Source: Faecalimonas sp. (GTDB taxonomy: Bacteria; Bacillota; Clostridia; Lachnospirales; Lachnospiraceae). From it: a DNA stretch of 64,000 bases. The notes beneath the pieces are model-generated. The model was given only the letters and a program-made list of their open reading frames with translations, had not been told where the DNA came from and did not search any database. The translations under genes and the position numbers were made by a program. Of this stretch, positions 18,201 through 26,193 are shown in pieces. The stretch covers positions 62,001 to 126,000 of the forward strand of contig JARICA010000023.1 in the NCBI GenBank assembly GCA_029264305.1. Reading direction: 5' to 3'. Position 1 is the stretch's first letter; the number at the start of each line of letters is the position of its first letter.

Positions 18201-19937
18201 ACAGACAATGTAAACTTAGATAGTTTAAGTGTATTTCAAGGAACACCTTGTAATGCAGAAGTTACTTTAATCAATGCAGATCATACGGAAAAGAAACTAG
18301 GTAAACTAACAGAAAGCAAACAAGATTTTAATGGAATTGAAGGAAATGTTCATGCAATTCGTTTTGATTTTGAACAAGGAAAAGATGTTGAATTAAATGA
18401 ATTAGTTTTACGTTATGGGAAAAATCCATCTGATGATATAGGTGTTGCAGTAGAAAATATTTATGTAGATTCTACAGAACCAGAAGAAAAACCAGATGTA
18501 GAAGAAGTAGTAAACCTTGCTTTAAATCAAAAAGTAGAGGTGTCTGCTGTGGAAAGAGTGAAAGGTTCAGGGGCAGAAACATCATATACAGGAAACTTAT
18601 CTGTAGATGGAGATAAAAATACTCGTTGGAGTAGTGGAGCGTTAAACGATAAGAGTTATGGAGATATTGCAGACCAGTGGATTGTTTTAGATATGGGTGA
18701 AAATCCAGTGTTGATGAAAGAAATTCAAATTGATTTCTATAAAAAAGTGTGGCCAACAGAGTATCAAATTCAGGCTTCAAATGACAAACAAAATTGGGTG
18801 ACCCTTGAGACGATTACAAGAGAATCTGCAAATAAAGAAGGTATTTCAGATAAGAAAGCATTTGAAACACCTTTAAATGCAAAATATCTTCGTTTGTATT
18901 TTCCAAAAGAAAAATTAAATACACAGGCAGTAGGCGGAAGTGTTTCTATTACGGAATTAACAGTAAAAGGAATTAGAAAAACGACTCCATTGACTTATAC
19001 AACTGTTAAAGATACATTTAAAGAAATTAAGGTGGAAAATACAGCAACTGTGAAAGAGTTACATTTACCAGAAATTGTGCAAGTAGAAATGGAAAAAGCA
19101 TCTGGTGAAAAGATTGACGTACAAGTACTTCCGAAATGGAATACAGAAGGATTTGACGCTGCAAAAGATGTAACAATGCTTTTGAAAGGAGAACTTCCTA
19201 CAGGAAAATTTTTGATGAATAATAAAGCTGTGGAAGCGGTACAGAAAGTAATTAAAGGAACACCAGTTGTAGAGGATTTGACAGCAATAAGAAATGAGTT
19301 ACAAAGTGTTATTGATAAGGCGCAAAAGATAGTAGATGCTGCAGAAAAAGATTATCGTTTGTATGATGTTTCGACTATTAATGAATTAAAAACAGTATTG
19401 GAGAAAACAAAAAAGGTATTAGGAAATGCCAAGAGTACAAAAGTTGAACTAGAAAATGCGAAAGCAGATTTAGATGCAAAAATTTTATTAGTAAGGGGAT
19501 TGGATTTAAAAACGTTTGATCAAATGATTTCGCAAGCAGAACAAATCAATAAAGATTTGTATACAGTTGAAAGTGTGCAGGAATTAGAAAGCGCATTGAA
19601 AGTAGCAAAAGAACTCTTTACAAAAGGGGTTACACAGGAAGATGTTGATAGAGTGAAGAACGAGGTGGAAAAAGCCTATAATGCTTTGGAAGAAAAAGTA
19701 GAGCCAGAGCCACAACCTCAACCAGAGCCAGAGCCACAACCTCAACCAAAGCCAGAACCACAGCCTCAACCAGAAGAAAACCAAGATGTATCAGCAGAAA
19801 GTAAACCGAATGACAAGACACAAAAGGAAAATAAAGAGGCAAATACACCAAAAACATCAGATACAGAGCCGATTTTCTTATTTGGTGGAATGATATTATT
19901 GTCAGGGATTGTTATTGTTAGGACAAAAAGAAAATAA
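15273..19937 (+). CDS. Cell-wall-anchored GH84 beta-N-acetylglucosaminidase with CBM32-like domains
   Basis: A 1554-residue exported enzyme. After a signal peptide ending near VPTKA come a GH20b-like region, then the GH84 (NagJ/hyaluronidase-type) catalytic domain from about residue 205 (ARGYIEGFYGGWTHEQR). The Asp pair in CILNDDFGSG (residues 323-324) fits the catalytic acid/base pair. Helical regions follow, then two F5/8-type (CBM32-like) domains at about 800-930 and 1080-1236. Two FIVAR-like helical modules lie at about 1334-1477. A Pro/Glu/Gln spacer and a sortase-type tail (NTPKTSD, hydrophobic stretch, RTKRK) end the protein. Homologues cleave GlcNAc from mucins, hyaluronan or O-GlcNAc proteins. 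Start: the frame runs back into the prfA terminator, but the ATG at 15273 has GGAGG and a clean signal peptide. Confidence 0.92.
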   Translation: MRKKKMWQSVVSAMLTVAMVFTVAVPTKAVENEKENISTVESPWVSKWNKGDPMTSGKEYQIYPVPQQIKYSDPKQEFEISKEVQVVSGKDIDDATNKHLANVLKKYNRIEKKGKANQKQSKIILGIYGKNDEADKWFKEKKIDANHFAKEDAYALYAKNGEIVILGKDSDAVFYGVSTLEMMFSSFAGKKFYPVEIMDYASIDARGYIEGFYGGWTHEQRKSLMKFAPQAKMNLYVYASKTDSYHTDKWDQLYPENMLNEFKELANLQAETKTEFSWSVHLTKVLNGVTKVDSTYQDRKEKLKKKFDQLYNIGVRRFCILNDDFGSGSNEIVVQLVNDLTKEYINKKGCKPIIYCPQGYNEAWARPAELEAMKKFDKDVLIFWTGKDVNSPFEQSTINYVKEKTGHNPVFWVNYPCNEHAKSGIFLGSSTHYIRDNISGLAGAVSNPIFFAEADKVPLFQLGAYFWNVNGYSKHVEKVWEQCFKYLQPEVYDEYLTIARNVSDCPNSGRIPQGFEESLYLKDTLEKVKNAVEKNTLNAQSEEVKQLFAEFKHMQTAIDSFQKKCENKALVKELSNPGGIENGEGWLQALDNVAKAGESILVAEAELSTKTPDMSKVWKAFSRASKEMNAYNSRTYKFGQSNDRVAAKAGNKRLVPFVNTCLKDVQVELDKWVNVAGEEKKADRIYTNMSSYAKQPLTIAEKEFGVRNLSNITMKKGDYIGVKKEAIAEISSIIVEGENTNGLSLEYSLYGDEWQTAKVGTQSKHLEAKYIRLINKGEGTITVNLKRFSMIVDNLPNKLRFKETNIKEIREGNWNNMVDGNTETFVWTNRAQKVGDYITVDLGETKPIRDITFWTADGNPRIKNADVFISTDNKKFPKIGSFNDNGKVVPPLRSYSANANGQVGRYVRLQVTGEYGYYLKIHEIEVNKGETSHATISPEVAVTNTKGNVQALDDKNLSTLFHVQNVKTGNKLEYRLTDNVNLDSLSVFQGTPCNAEVTLINADHTEKKLGKLTESKQDFNGIEGNVHAIRFDFEQGKDVELNELVLRYGKNPSDDIGVAVENIYVDSTEPEEKPDVEEVVNLALNQKVEVSAVERVKGSGAETSYTGNLSVDGDKNTRWSSGALNDKSYGDIADQWIVLDMGENPVLMKEIQIDFYKKVWPTEYQIQASNDKQNWVTLETITRESANKEGISDKKAFETPLNAKYLRLYFPKEKLNTQAVGGSVSITELTVKGIRKTTPLTYTTVKDTFKEIKVENTATVKELHLPEIVQVEMEKASGEKIDVQVLPKWNTEGFDAAKDVTMLLKGELPTGKFLMNNKAVEAVQKVIKGTPVVEDLTAIRNELQSVIDKAQKIVDAAEKDYRLYDVSTINELKTVLEKTKKVLGNAKSTKVELENAKADLDAKILLVRGLDLKTFDQMISQAEQINKDLYTVESVQELESALKVAKELFTKGVTQEDVDRVKNEVEKAYNALEEKVEPEPQPQPEPEPQPQPKPEPQPQPEENQDVSAESKPNDKTQKENKEANTPKTSDTEPIFLFGGMILLSGIVIVRTKRK
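19701..19772 (+). repeat. Tandem 24-nt repeat coding the Pro/Glu/Gln spacer
   Basis: Two perfect 24-nt units, 19701-19724 and 19725-19748, and a diverged third encode repeats of PEPQPQPE. This is a wall-spanning spacer and a likely site of length variation by slippage. Confidence 0.85.
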
Positions 19938-19984
19938 ATAGAAAAATACTTTTCTGTGAATAGGTGGAAGTTGTGTGAAAAAGA

Positions 19985-20013
19985 TTGCGCTTTTAGAAAA
20001 GATGTAGTATATT
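19985..20013 (+). promoter_or_regulatory. Sigma-A-type promoter of ABC exporter gene
   Basis: TTGCGC, 17-nt spacer, TATATT, followed by a leader containing a terminator-like hairpin. Confidence 0.6.
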
Positions 20014-20030
20014 ATAAAAATAAGTAGATT

Positions 20031-20066
20031 ATAAGGACGGACTTTTCGGAGTTTCGTCCTTATTTT
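20031..20066 (+). terminator. Terminator-like hairpin in the leader of the ABC exporter gene
   Basis: A 9-bp stem ATAAGGACG / CGTCCTTAT with a 15-nt loop is followed by TTTT and lies about 20 nt before the start codon. It lies downstream of the only good promoter in the gap, so it may be a leader attenuator, or it may simply end the glycosidase transcript. Confidence 0.6.
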
Positions 20067-20085
20067 AGAATAAGGAGGAGAAAAG

Positions 20086-21819
20086 ATGAAAGATAAATTA
20101 AAGAAACTATTTTCGTACTATAAGCCTTATAAGTTACTTTTTTATAGCGATATGTTTTTTGCAATCATTGGAGCAGCTGCAACATTGGTAATTCCCTTGA
20201 TGGTTCGTTATATTACAAGCGAAGTAGTGTATTTTAATGAAAATAAGGCGATGGAAACAATTGTTTTTTTGGGAAGCATAATGATTGCTTTGGTTTTGGT
20301 AGAGTTTGGGTGTAATTATTTTATTGCTTACTATGGACACATGATGGGAGCAAAAATGGAAGCAGATATGAGACGTGATATTTTTAGTCATTATCAAAAA
20401 TTAACTTTTGCTTTTTATGACAATCAAAAAGTAGGAGCATTACTTTCACGTATCACAAGTGATTTGTTTGATATTACAGAGCTCTTGCATCATGGACCAG
20501 AAGATATTGTTATTTCTATTATTAAAATTATTGGATCCTTTATTATTTTAGCAAATATTAATTTGCGTTTAGCCATAGTTGCTTTTGTATTTGTTCCAGC
20601 AATGGTCATTTTTGCGGTATACTATAATAAGAAGATGAAAACGGCGTTTAAACGTAATCGAGCAAGAATTGCAGATATTAATAGTCAAATTGAAGACAGT
20701 TTGTCTGGAATTCGTGTTGTTAAATCATTTGCTAATGAAGAGATTGAAATGGAGAAGTTTCATAAAGGAAACGATGGATTTTTGGCGGCAAAGAAAATAA
20801 GTTATCGTTATATGGCAGGATATCATTCTACATTAACTGCATTGACAACTTTAATAACAGTTGTAGTATTGCTTGTTGGAGCAAAAGGACTTACAACAAA
20901 GACAGTATTAGTAGCAGATCTTGTGACATTTTTACTTTATATTAATAACTTTATTGAACCTGTAAAAAAATTAATTAACTTTACAGAAATGTTTCAAAAT
21001 GGATATTCGGGATTTGATAGATTTCAGGAAATGCTTTCTATTGCACCGGATATTACTGATGCAGAAGATGCTGTTTCTGTCGGAAAATTAAAAGGAGAGA
21101 TTCGTTTTGAAGATGTTTCTTTCCAATATCAAGATACAAATGAGCCAGTTCTTTCTCATATTAATTTAGATGTGAAAGCTGGAGAATATGTTGCTCTTGT
21201 AGGACCATCAGGAGTTGGAAAAACAACTTTATGTAGTTTGATTCCAAGATTTTACGAGGCTACAAGTGGGAAAATTGAAATAGACAATACTGATATACGG
21301 AAAATGAAATTAGATGATTTGAGAAATAATATTGGTATTGTACAACAGGATGTATACTTATTTGCAGGAACAATTATGGAAAATATTCGTTATGGAAATC
21401 CAGATGCTACCGATGAAGATGTTATTCGTGCAGCAAGAAATGCAAATGCACACGAGTTTATTATGAGTTTTCCGGATGGATACGATACGGATATTGGGCA
21501 AAGAGGAGCAAAATTATCAGGTGGACAGAAACAACGTTTGTCTATTGCAAGAGTGTTTTTGAAAAATCCTCCAATTCTTATCTTTGATGAAGCAACTTCA
21601 GCTTTGGATAATGAAAGCGAAAAAGTGGTTCAACAATCGTTGGAAATGTTGGCAAAAGATAGAACAACATTTGTTATTGCTCATAGATTATCTACAATCA
21701 AAAATGCAAAAAGAATTTTGGTTCTTACAGAAAAAGGAATTGAAGAACAAGGAAGTCATGAGCAATTGATTCAGAAAAAAGGGATTTATGAATCGTTATA
21801 TCATATGCAATTTCAATAG
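20086..21819 (+). CDS. ABC transporter, fused permease and ATPase (MsbA/MDR-like half transporter)
   Basis: A 577-residue half transporter working as a dimer. The membrane domain spans about residues 1-320 with six transmembrane helices. The nucleotide-binding domain has Walker A GPSGVGKTTL, Q-loop VQQDVYLFAG, signature KLSGGQKQRL, Walker B ILIFDEATSALD and H-loop IAHRLST. The substrate cannot be read from sequence; members export lipids, peptides or drugs. AGGAGG precedes the ATG. The gene stands next to DUF2156 and aminotransferase genes, and shared function is not evident. Confidence 0.92.
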   Translation: MKDKLKKLFSYYKPYKLLFYSDMFFAIIGAAATLVIPLMVRYITSEVVYFNENKAMETIVFLGSIMIALVLVEFGCNYFIAYYGHMMGAKMEADMRRDIFSHYQKLTFAFYDNQKVGALLSRITSDLFDITELLHHGPEDIVISIIKIIGSFIILANINLRLAIVAFVFVPAMVIFAVYYNKKMKTAFKRNRARIADINSQIEDSLSGIRVVKSFANEEIEMEKFHKGNDGFLAAKKISYRYMAGYHSTLTALTTLITVVVLLVGAKGLTTKTVLVADLVTFLLYINNFIEPVKKLINFTEMFQNGYSGFDRFQEMLSIAPDITDAEDAVSVGKLKGEIRFEDVSFQYQDTNEPVLSHINLDVKAGEYVALVGPSGVGKTTLCSLIPRFYEATSGKIEIDNTDIRKMKLDDLRNNIGIVQQDVYLFAGTIMENIRYGNPDATDEDVIRAARNANAHEFIMSFPDGYDTDIGQRGAKLSGGQKQRLSIARVFLKNPPILIFDEATSALDNESEKVVQQSLEMLAKDRTTFVIAHRLSTIKNAKRILVLTEKGIEEQGSHEQLIQKKGIYESLYHMQFQ

Positions 21820-21846
21820 AAAAAGAAATAGAATGAAGGTGTGGAT

Positions 21847-22740
21847 ATGAAAAATATAGAATTTAGACGTCCTGAAATGGAAGATAGAAAATTATTAGAT
21901 GGATATTTTAAACGATATCCATCTAGAAGTTGTGAGAGAACATTTATAAATACATATCTTTGGTCAAGACATTATAAAGTAAAATATGCAGTGATTGAGA
22001 ATACGCTTGTATTTAAAAATGAAGATCATGAAATTGCTTTTACCTATCCAATTGGAGAAATTGAAGATATAAAGAATGCATTAAAGTTTCTAATGAAATA
22101 TTGTGAGAAAGAAAATAAAATCTTTGAATTATATTGTGTGACAGAGGAACAATTTAAACAGTTGAATGAGTGGTATCCGAATGAATTTCAAATTACATAT
22201 GATAGAGATATAGCAGATTATGTATATGAATCAGAGAAATTAATAACATTATCTGGGAAAAAATTGCATGGAAAACGAAATCATATCAATAAATTTAAGG
22301 CTGAACATCAAAATTGGAAGTATGAAACAATGACAGAGAATAATGTAGAGGAATGCTTTCAAATGGCTTTAAAGTGGAGAAAAGAAAGTGGATGTGATGC
22401 AGATGTGGAAAAAAATGCGGAAATGTGCGTTGCACTCAATTCATTACGACTTTTTAAAGAATTAGAAATGATAGGTGGAATTTTGCGTGTAGATGGGGAA
22501 GTTGTTGCTTTTACAATGGGAGAACCCGTCAGTGAGGATACATTTGTGGTTCATATTGAAAAGGCGTTTGCCGGGATACAGGGAGCATACCCAATGATTA
22601 ATCAACAGTTTATTGAACATGAATGTTCAGGATATAAGTACATCAATAGAGAAGATGATGCTGGAGTAGAAGGACTTCGAAAAGCAAAGTTGTCATATCG
22701 ACCTGCGTTTCTTATAGGGAAAGGACGAGTGAAGAGATAA
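21847..22740 (+). CDS. DUF2156 (phosphatidylglycerol lysyltransferase C-terminal-like) protein
   Basis: A 297-residue soluble protein of the GNAT-like DUF2156 family. It has the helical KLHGKRNHINKFKAEH motif and the tail GYKYINREDDAGVEGLRKAK, both seen in the acyltransferase domain of MprF-like enzymes. It lacks the membrane flippase region of MprF, so the acceptor is uncertain. The GTG two codons upstream is possible, but AAGGTG fits the ATG at 21847. The next gene starts directly after the stop codon with no spacer. Confidence 0.85.
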   Translation: MKNIEFRRPEMEDRKLLDGYFKRYPSRSCERTFINTYLWSRHYKVKYAVIENTLVFKNEDHEIAFTYPIGEIEDIKNALKFLMKYCEKENKIFELYCVTEEQFKQLNEWYPNEFQITYDRDIADYVYESEKLITLSGKKLHGKRNHINKFKAEHQNWKYETMTENNVEECFQMALKWRKESGCDADVEKNAEMCVALNSLRLFKELEMIGGILRVDGEVVAFTMGEPVSEDTFVVHIEKAFAGIQGAYPMINQQFIEHECSGYKYINREDDAGVEGLRKAKLSYRPAFLIGKGRVKR

Positions 22741-23928
22741 ATGATTTCTGAAAAAATGAAAAAAATGGTGTTGAATAGTTCTGAAATTCGAAAAATGTTT
22801 GAAGAAGGAAATCGCATGGCCAAAATTTATGGAAAAGAAAATGTGTATGATTTTAGTTTAGGAAATCCAAATGTTCCGGCACCGGCAAAAGTAAAAGAAG
22901 CAATTAGAGAGATTTTGGATGAGGAAGATGAACTTACATTACATGGTTATACAAACAGTAATGCAGGGTATATAGAAGTTCGACAAGCTGTTGCACTGTC
23001 CTTGAATAAAAGATTTCAAACTTCTTTTTCGGAAGAAAATATTATTATGACAGTAGGGGCAGCAGGAGGATTAAATGTTGCTTTAAAAGTATTATTAAAT
23101 CCCAAAGATGAAGTGATTGTTTTTTCACCTTATTTTGGAGAATATAGAAGTTATGTAAATAATTTTGATGGAGTTTTAGTGGAAGTTTCACCAAACACCA
23201 TAAATTTTCAACCTAAACTAGATGAATTTGAGAAAAAAATTACAGAAAGAACAAAAGTTGTAATTATAAATACACCTAATAATCCAACAGGTGTAATTTA
23301 TTCAGAAGAAACAATTACGTGTATAGCAGATATATTGAATAAGAAACAAAAAGAATACAAATCAGATATTTATCTTTTATCAGATGAACCATATCGAGAA
23401 CTTGTGTATGATGGAGAAAAAGTTCCTTATGTAACAAAGTATTATGCGAATACTATAGTAGCGTATTCTTATAGTAAATCACTTTCACTTCCAGGAGAGA
23501 GGATAGGATATCTTGTTGTACCCGATGAAGTTAGTGAAAGTAAGACGGTTAGATCGGCAATGAATGTTGCTAATCGTATTCTTGGATTTGTAAATGCCCC
23601 TACATTACAGCAGAAAATTGTGAAAAAATGTTTAGAAGAGAAGACAGATATTTCATATTACAATAGAAATCGAGAAACATTATATAAAAGTTTGACTAAT
23701 TATGGATTTTCTTGTATTAAACCGAAAGGAGCATTCTATTTATTTATGAAATCTCCTATTGAAGATGAAAAAGAATTTTGCAAAGAAGCAAAAGAATTAC
23801 ATATTCTTCTTGTACCAGGAAGCGCGTTTGGATGTGGTGGATATGTGAGGATTGCGTATTGTGTTTCTTATGAAATGCTTCTAAAAGCACTTCCGCAATT
23901 TGAAAAATTAGCAAAGAAATATTTTTAA
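22741..23928 (+). CDS. PLP-dependent aminotransferase, class I/II
   Basis: A 395-residue fold-type I aminotransferase. Substrate-loop DFSLGNPNVP, the NTPNNPTGV motif, the SDEPYRELVYDG segment with the PLP Asp and Tyr, and the Schiff-base Lys in YSYSKSLSLPGERIGY are all present, with the C-terminal GYVRIAYC Arg. Specificity (aspartate, aromatic or branched chain) cannot be decided. The ATG abuts the DUF2156 stop codon, so translation is probably coupled. Confidence 0.92.
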   Translation: MISEKMKKMVLNSSEIRKMFEEGNRMAKIYGKENVYDFSLGNPNVPAPAKVKEAIREILDEEDELTLHGYTNSNAGYIEVRQAVALSLNKRFQTSFSEENIIMTVGAAGGLNVALKVLLNPKDEVIVFSPYFGEYRSYVNNFDGVLVEVSPNTINFQPKLDEFEKKITERTKVVIINTPNNPTGVIYSEETITCIADILNKKQKEYKSDIYLLSDEPYRELVYDGEKVPYVTKYYANTIVAYSYSKSLSLPGERIGYLVVPDEVSESKTVRSAMNVANRILGFVNAPTLQQKIVKKCLEEKTDISYYNRNRETLYKSLTNYGFSCIKPKGAFYLFMKSPIEDEKEFCKEAKELHILLVPGSAFGCGGYVRIAYCVSYEMLLKALPQFEKLAKKYF

Positions 23929-23970
23929 ATATTGAAAAATAGAATAAAATATGATACTGTTCTGAGCATA

Positions 23971-23989
23971 GTCAAATTGTATATTTGAC
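23971..23989. promoter_or_regulatory. Inverted repeat GTCAAAT-N5-ATTTGAC upstream of DUF368 gene
   Basis: Perfect 7-base arms with a 5-base spacer, about 30 nt before the DUF368 start codon. It may be an operator or a small leader hairpin. No T run follows. Confidence 0.4.
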
Positions 23990-24017
23990 AGGAAAAGAGA
24001 ATAAAAGAGGTAAAAAG

Positions 24018-24866
24018 ATGATTAAACAAATACTACAAGGAATGGTCGTTGGGATAGCAAATATTATTCCTGGTGTCAGTGGTGGAACAATGATGGTTGC
24101 AATGGGATTGTATGATAGATTGATTCATGCCATCACACATTTAAAAAGTGAATTCAAAGAAAGCATGAAATTATTAATTCCGATTTTTGCAGGCGCAGGA
24201 ATTGCGATTATTGCATTATCAAGACTATTTGAATTTTTATTAGGAACATATCCAATTCCAACGAACTTTGCTTTTTGTGGATTGATTGCAGGAAGCCTTC
24301 CGTTTATATTCAAAAAAGTAAAGGGACACAAAGTAACGATTGGGAAATTAATTCCATTTTTAATTTTTTTCGGTGTGGTTATTATCATGGCGTTATTAGG
24401 AGAAACAGGCGGAAGCAATGCTGATGTTACTTTTGGAGTAGTAAATGTAATTAAATTATTTGGAGTAGGTATCGTTGCAGCAGCAACTATGGTTGTTCCA
24501 GGAGTTAGTGGTTCCATGATGTTAATGTTACTTGGTTATTATGATACAATATTAAAGGCTATTAATAACTTTGTAGATGCGTTAGTAAAATTTAATACGG
24601 GAGAACTTGTAACAGGAATTGGTGTTTTAGCACCATTTGGAGTTGGAGTTGTTATTGGGATCTTCTTAATTGCAAAGCTTATTGAGTTCATTTTTTCAAA
24701 AGCAGAAATCCACGCATATTATGGAATTATTGGTTTAATTATTGCATCTCCGATTGCGATATTGATAAAAACAGACTGGAGTGGTGTATCAATCTTAATG
24801 TTGATTATAAGTGTTGTTACATTTGTCTTAGGTTGGTTTGTTGCAAGTAAATTAGGTGGAGAGTAG
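24018..24866 (+). CDS. DUF368 polytopic membrane protein
   Basis: A 282-residue protein with about eight to nine hydrophobic segments. It carries the repeated signature of the DUF368 family, NIIPGVSGGTM at the N-terminus and VVPGVSGSMMLMLLGYYDT in the second half, which marks an internal duplication. DUF368 proteins of some bacteria and archaea have been implicated in recycling polyprenyl-phosphate carriers across the membrane; that role is inferred here. The ATG at 24018 has AAAGAGG upstream; a TTG at 23985 is less likely. Confidence 0.88.
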   Translation: MIKQILQGMVVGIANIIPGVSGGTMMVAMGLYDRLIHAITHLKSEFKESMKLLIPIFAGAGIAIIALSRLFEFLLGTYPIPTNFAFCGLIAGSLPFIFKKVKGHKVTIGKLIPFLIFFGVVIIMALLGETGGSNADVTFGVVNVIKLFGVGIVAAATMVVPGVSGSMMLMLLGYYDTILKAINNFVDALVKFNTGELVTGIGVLAPFGVGVVIGIFLIAKLIEFIFSKAEIHAYYGIIGLIIASPIAILIKTDWSGVSILMLIISVVTFVLGWFVASKLGGE

Positions 24867-24872
24867 ATTGAA

Positions 24873-25556
24873 TTGAATATACGAGAACAATTAGAAAGTC
24901 TGGCTGAGCCAGGCTTTCAGCAATTTATGGCGAAGTTAATTCCGAATATTGAATCGAAAAGAATAATTGGAGTTCGTTTACCTGTTTTGAGAAAGATGGC
25001 AAAGCAAATAGCGGAAGAAGATTGGAAATATTATTTAGAAAAATATTCTTCTGAAAGTTATGAAGAAGTAATGTTACAAGGGATGATTATTGGCTATATT
25101 AAAGAAGATATTGGAGAAATTTTAAGGCTGATAGAACAATTTTTACCTAAAATAGATAATTGGTCTACGTGTGATAGCTTTTGCGCAGGATTGAAGCAAA
25201 CAAAAAAATATCCAGAGGAAATGTGGAGATTTATTAGTAAATACATTTATGATCAAAGGGCGTATTTTGTACGCTTTAGTATTGTTATGATTATTTTTTA
25301 TTATATAGATGAGAAACATATAGAAAAGGTATTTGCTCATTTTGATAGGATTTGCCATACAGACTATTATGTGAAAATGGCTATTGCATGGGCAGTTTCT
25401 ATTTGTTTTATCAAAATGCCTGAAAGAACAATGACATATTTAAAAAAGAACAATTTAGATGATTTCACTTATCACAAAGCTTTGCAGAAGATTCGAGAGT
25501 CAAGGAAAGTAAATAAGGAAACAAAGGAAAAAATAAAAAATATGATGAGAAAATAG
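24873..25556 (+). CDS. DNA alkylation repair protein, AlkD-like
   Basis: A 227-residue all-helical HEAT-like repeat protein of the AlkC/AlkD superfamily of DNA glycosylases. Characteristic stretches are GVRLPVLRKMAKQIA, the active-site-like DNWSTCDSFCAGLK and YVKMAIAWAVSICF. It removes alkylated purines in characterised relatives. It starts with TTG at 24873, with GGTGGAGAG eight bases upstream, and lies only 6 bases after the DUF368 gene. Confidence 0.88.
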   Translation: MNIREQLESLAEPGFQQFMAKLIPNIESKRIIGVRLPVLRKMAKQIAEEDWKYYLEKYSSESYEEVMLQGMIIGYIKEDIGEILRLIEQFLPKIDNWSTCDSFCAGLKQTKKYPEEMWRFISKYIYDQRAYFVRFSIVMIIFYYIDEKHIEKVFAHFDRICHTDYYVKMAIAWAVSICFIKMPERTMTYLKKNNLDDFTYHKALQKIRESRKVNKETKEKIKNMMRK

Positions 25557-25590
25557 TAGAAAATTGTAAAATTCGTTCGAGTTTAATGCG

Positions 25591-25619
25591 TTGACAGTCC
25601 ATGATAAACTTCGTATAAT
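25591..25619 (+). promoter_or_regulatory. Consensus sigma-A-type promoter
   Basis: Perfect TTGACA, 17-nt spacer and perfect TATAAT, 36 bases upstream of the small membrane protein gene at 25656. One of the strongest promoters in the window. Confidence 0.85.
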
Positions 25620-25655
25620 TTAAGTGTAAACGATAAAGAAGGGAATTGTGGTAAA

Positions 25656-26117
25656 ATGTTTATAGCAAAGAATGATGAGGAAAAAAGAAGTAGAATTTGG
25701 CGCATAGTCACAGTTGGAGCATCTGTTATTCTCCTCATAATAATTATTTATTTTTTGTTTTCCTTATTTGCAGGTAATCCACTTAAAGGAACATGGAAGA
25801 GTAAGGAAAGTAATTTGCAATTAACAATTCGAAGTGGTGATTCTGCTACAGCACGATGGTCTGAAATTGCTGAAGCTTCCAATGTGAAGATGAAAATTAA
25901 TTATACTTTAGATAAAGAGAACAAGACAATTGCATTTAAGGTTGATGATGCAGAGATTGAAAAAGCAGTGAGAAATTCTGATGCGGGATTGACAAAGACA
26001 GCTTTAGAAACAGAAATAAGTATGATAGAAACGACTTTTGACTATAGTTTGGAAAAAGATAAATTAATTCTGTCTGAACGTGAATATGGTGAGCAAATTG
26101 TTTTTGTAAAGAAATAA
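25656..26117 (+). CDS. Small membrane-anchored protein, lipocalin-like DUF5640-type domain
   Basis: A 153-residue protein with one N-terminal transmembrane helix (about residues 16-38, VGASVILLIIIIYFLF) and an extracytoplasmic beta-rich part beginning NPLKGTWKSKESNLQLTIRS. The start of that part resembles small lipocalin-like DUF5640 domains, in which a G-x-W motif opens the first strand; this assignment is tentative. The function is unknown. It has a consensus promoter and its own terminator, so it is a strongly transcribed single gene. Confidence 0.75.
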   Translation: MFIAKNDEEKRSRIWRIVTVGASVILLIIIIYFLFSLFAGNPLKGTWKSKESNLQLTIRSGDSATARWSEIAEASNVKMKINYTLDKENKTIAFKVDDAEIEKAVRNSDAGLTKTALETEISMIETTFDYSLEKDKLILSEREYGEQIVFVKK

Positions 26118-26122
26118 AGATA

Positions 26123-26165
26123 AACCAAAGCCACATTTTCTAGGTGGAGGCTTTGGTTCTTTTTG
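26123..26165 (+). terminator. Intrinsic terminator before ispG
   Basis: AACCAAAGCC / GGCTTTGGTT, a 10-bp perfect stem with a 16-nt loop, followed by C and TTTTT. Confidence 0.9.
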
Positions 26166-26193
26166 ACTATAAAAGAAAAAAGGAGAAAAAAGA

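Noticed and set aside
19701-19772. CRISPR array
   Set aside because: The repeat units are contiguous and in frame, with no spacers; they encode a Pro-rich stretch.
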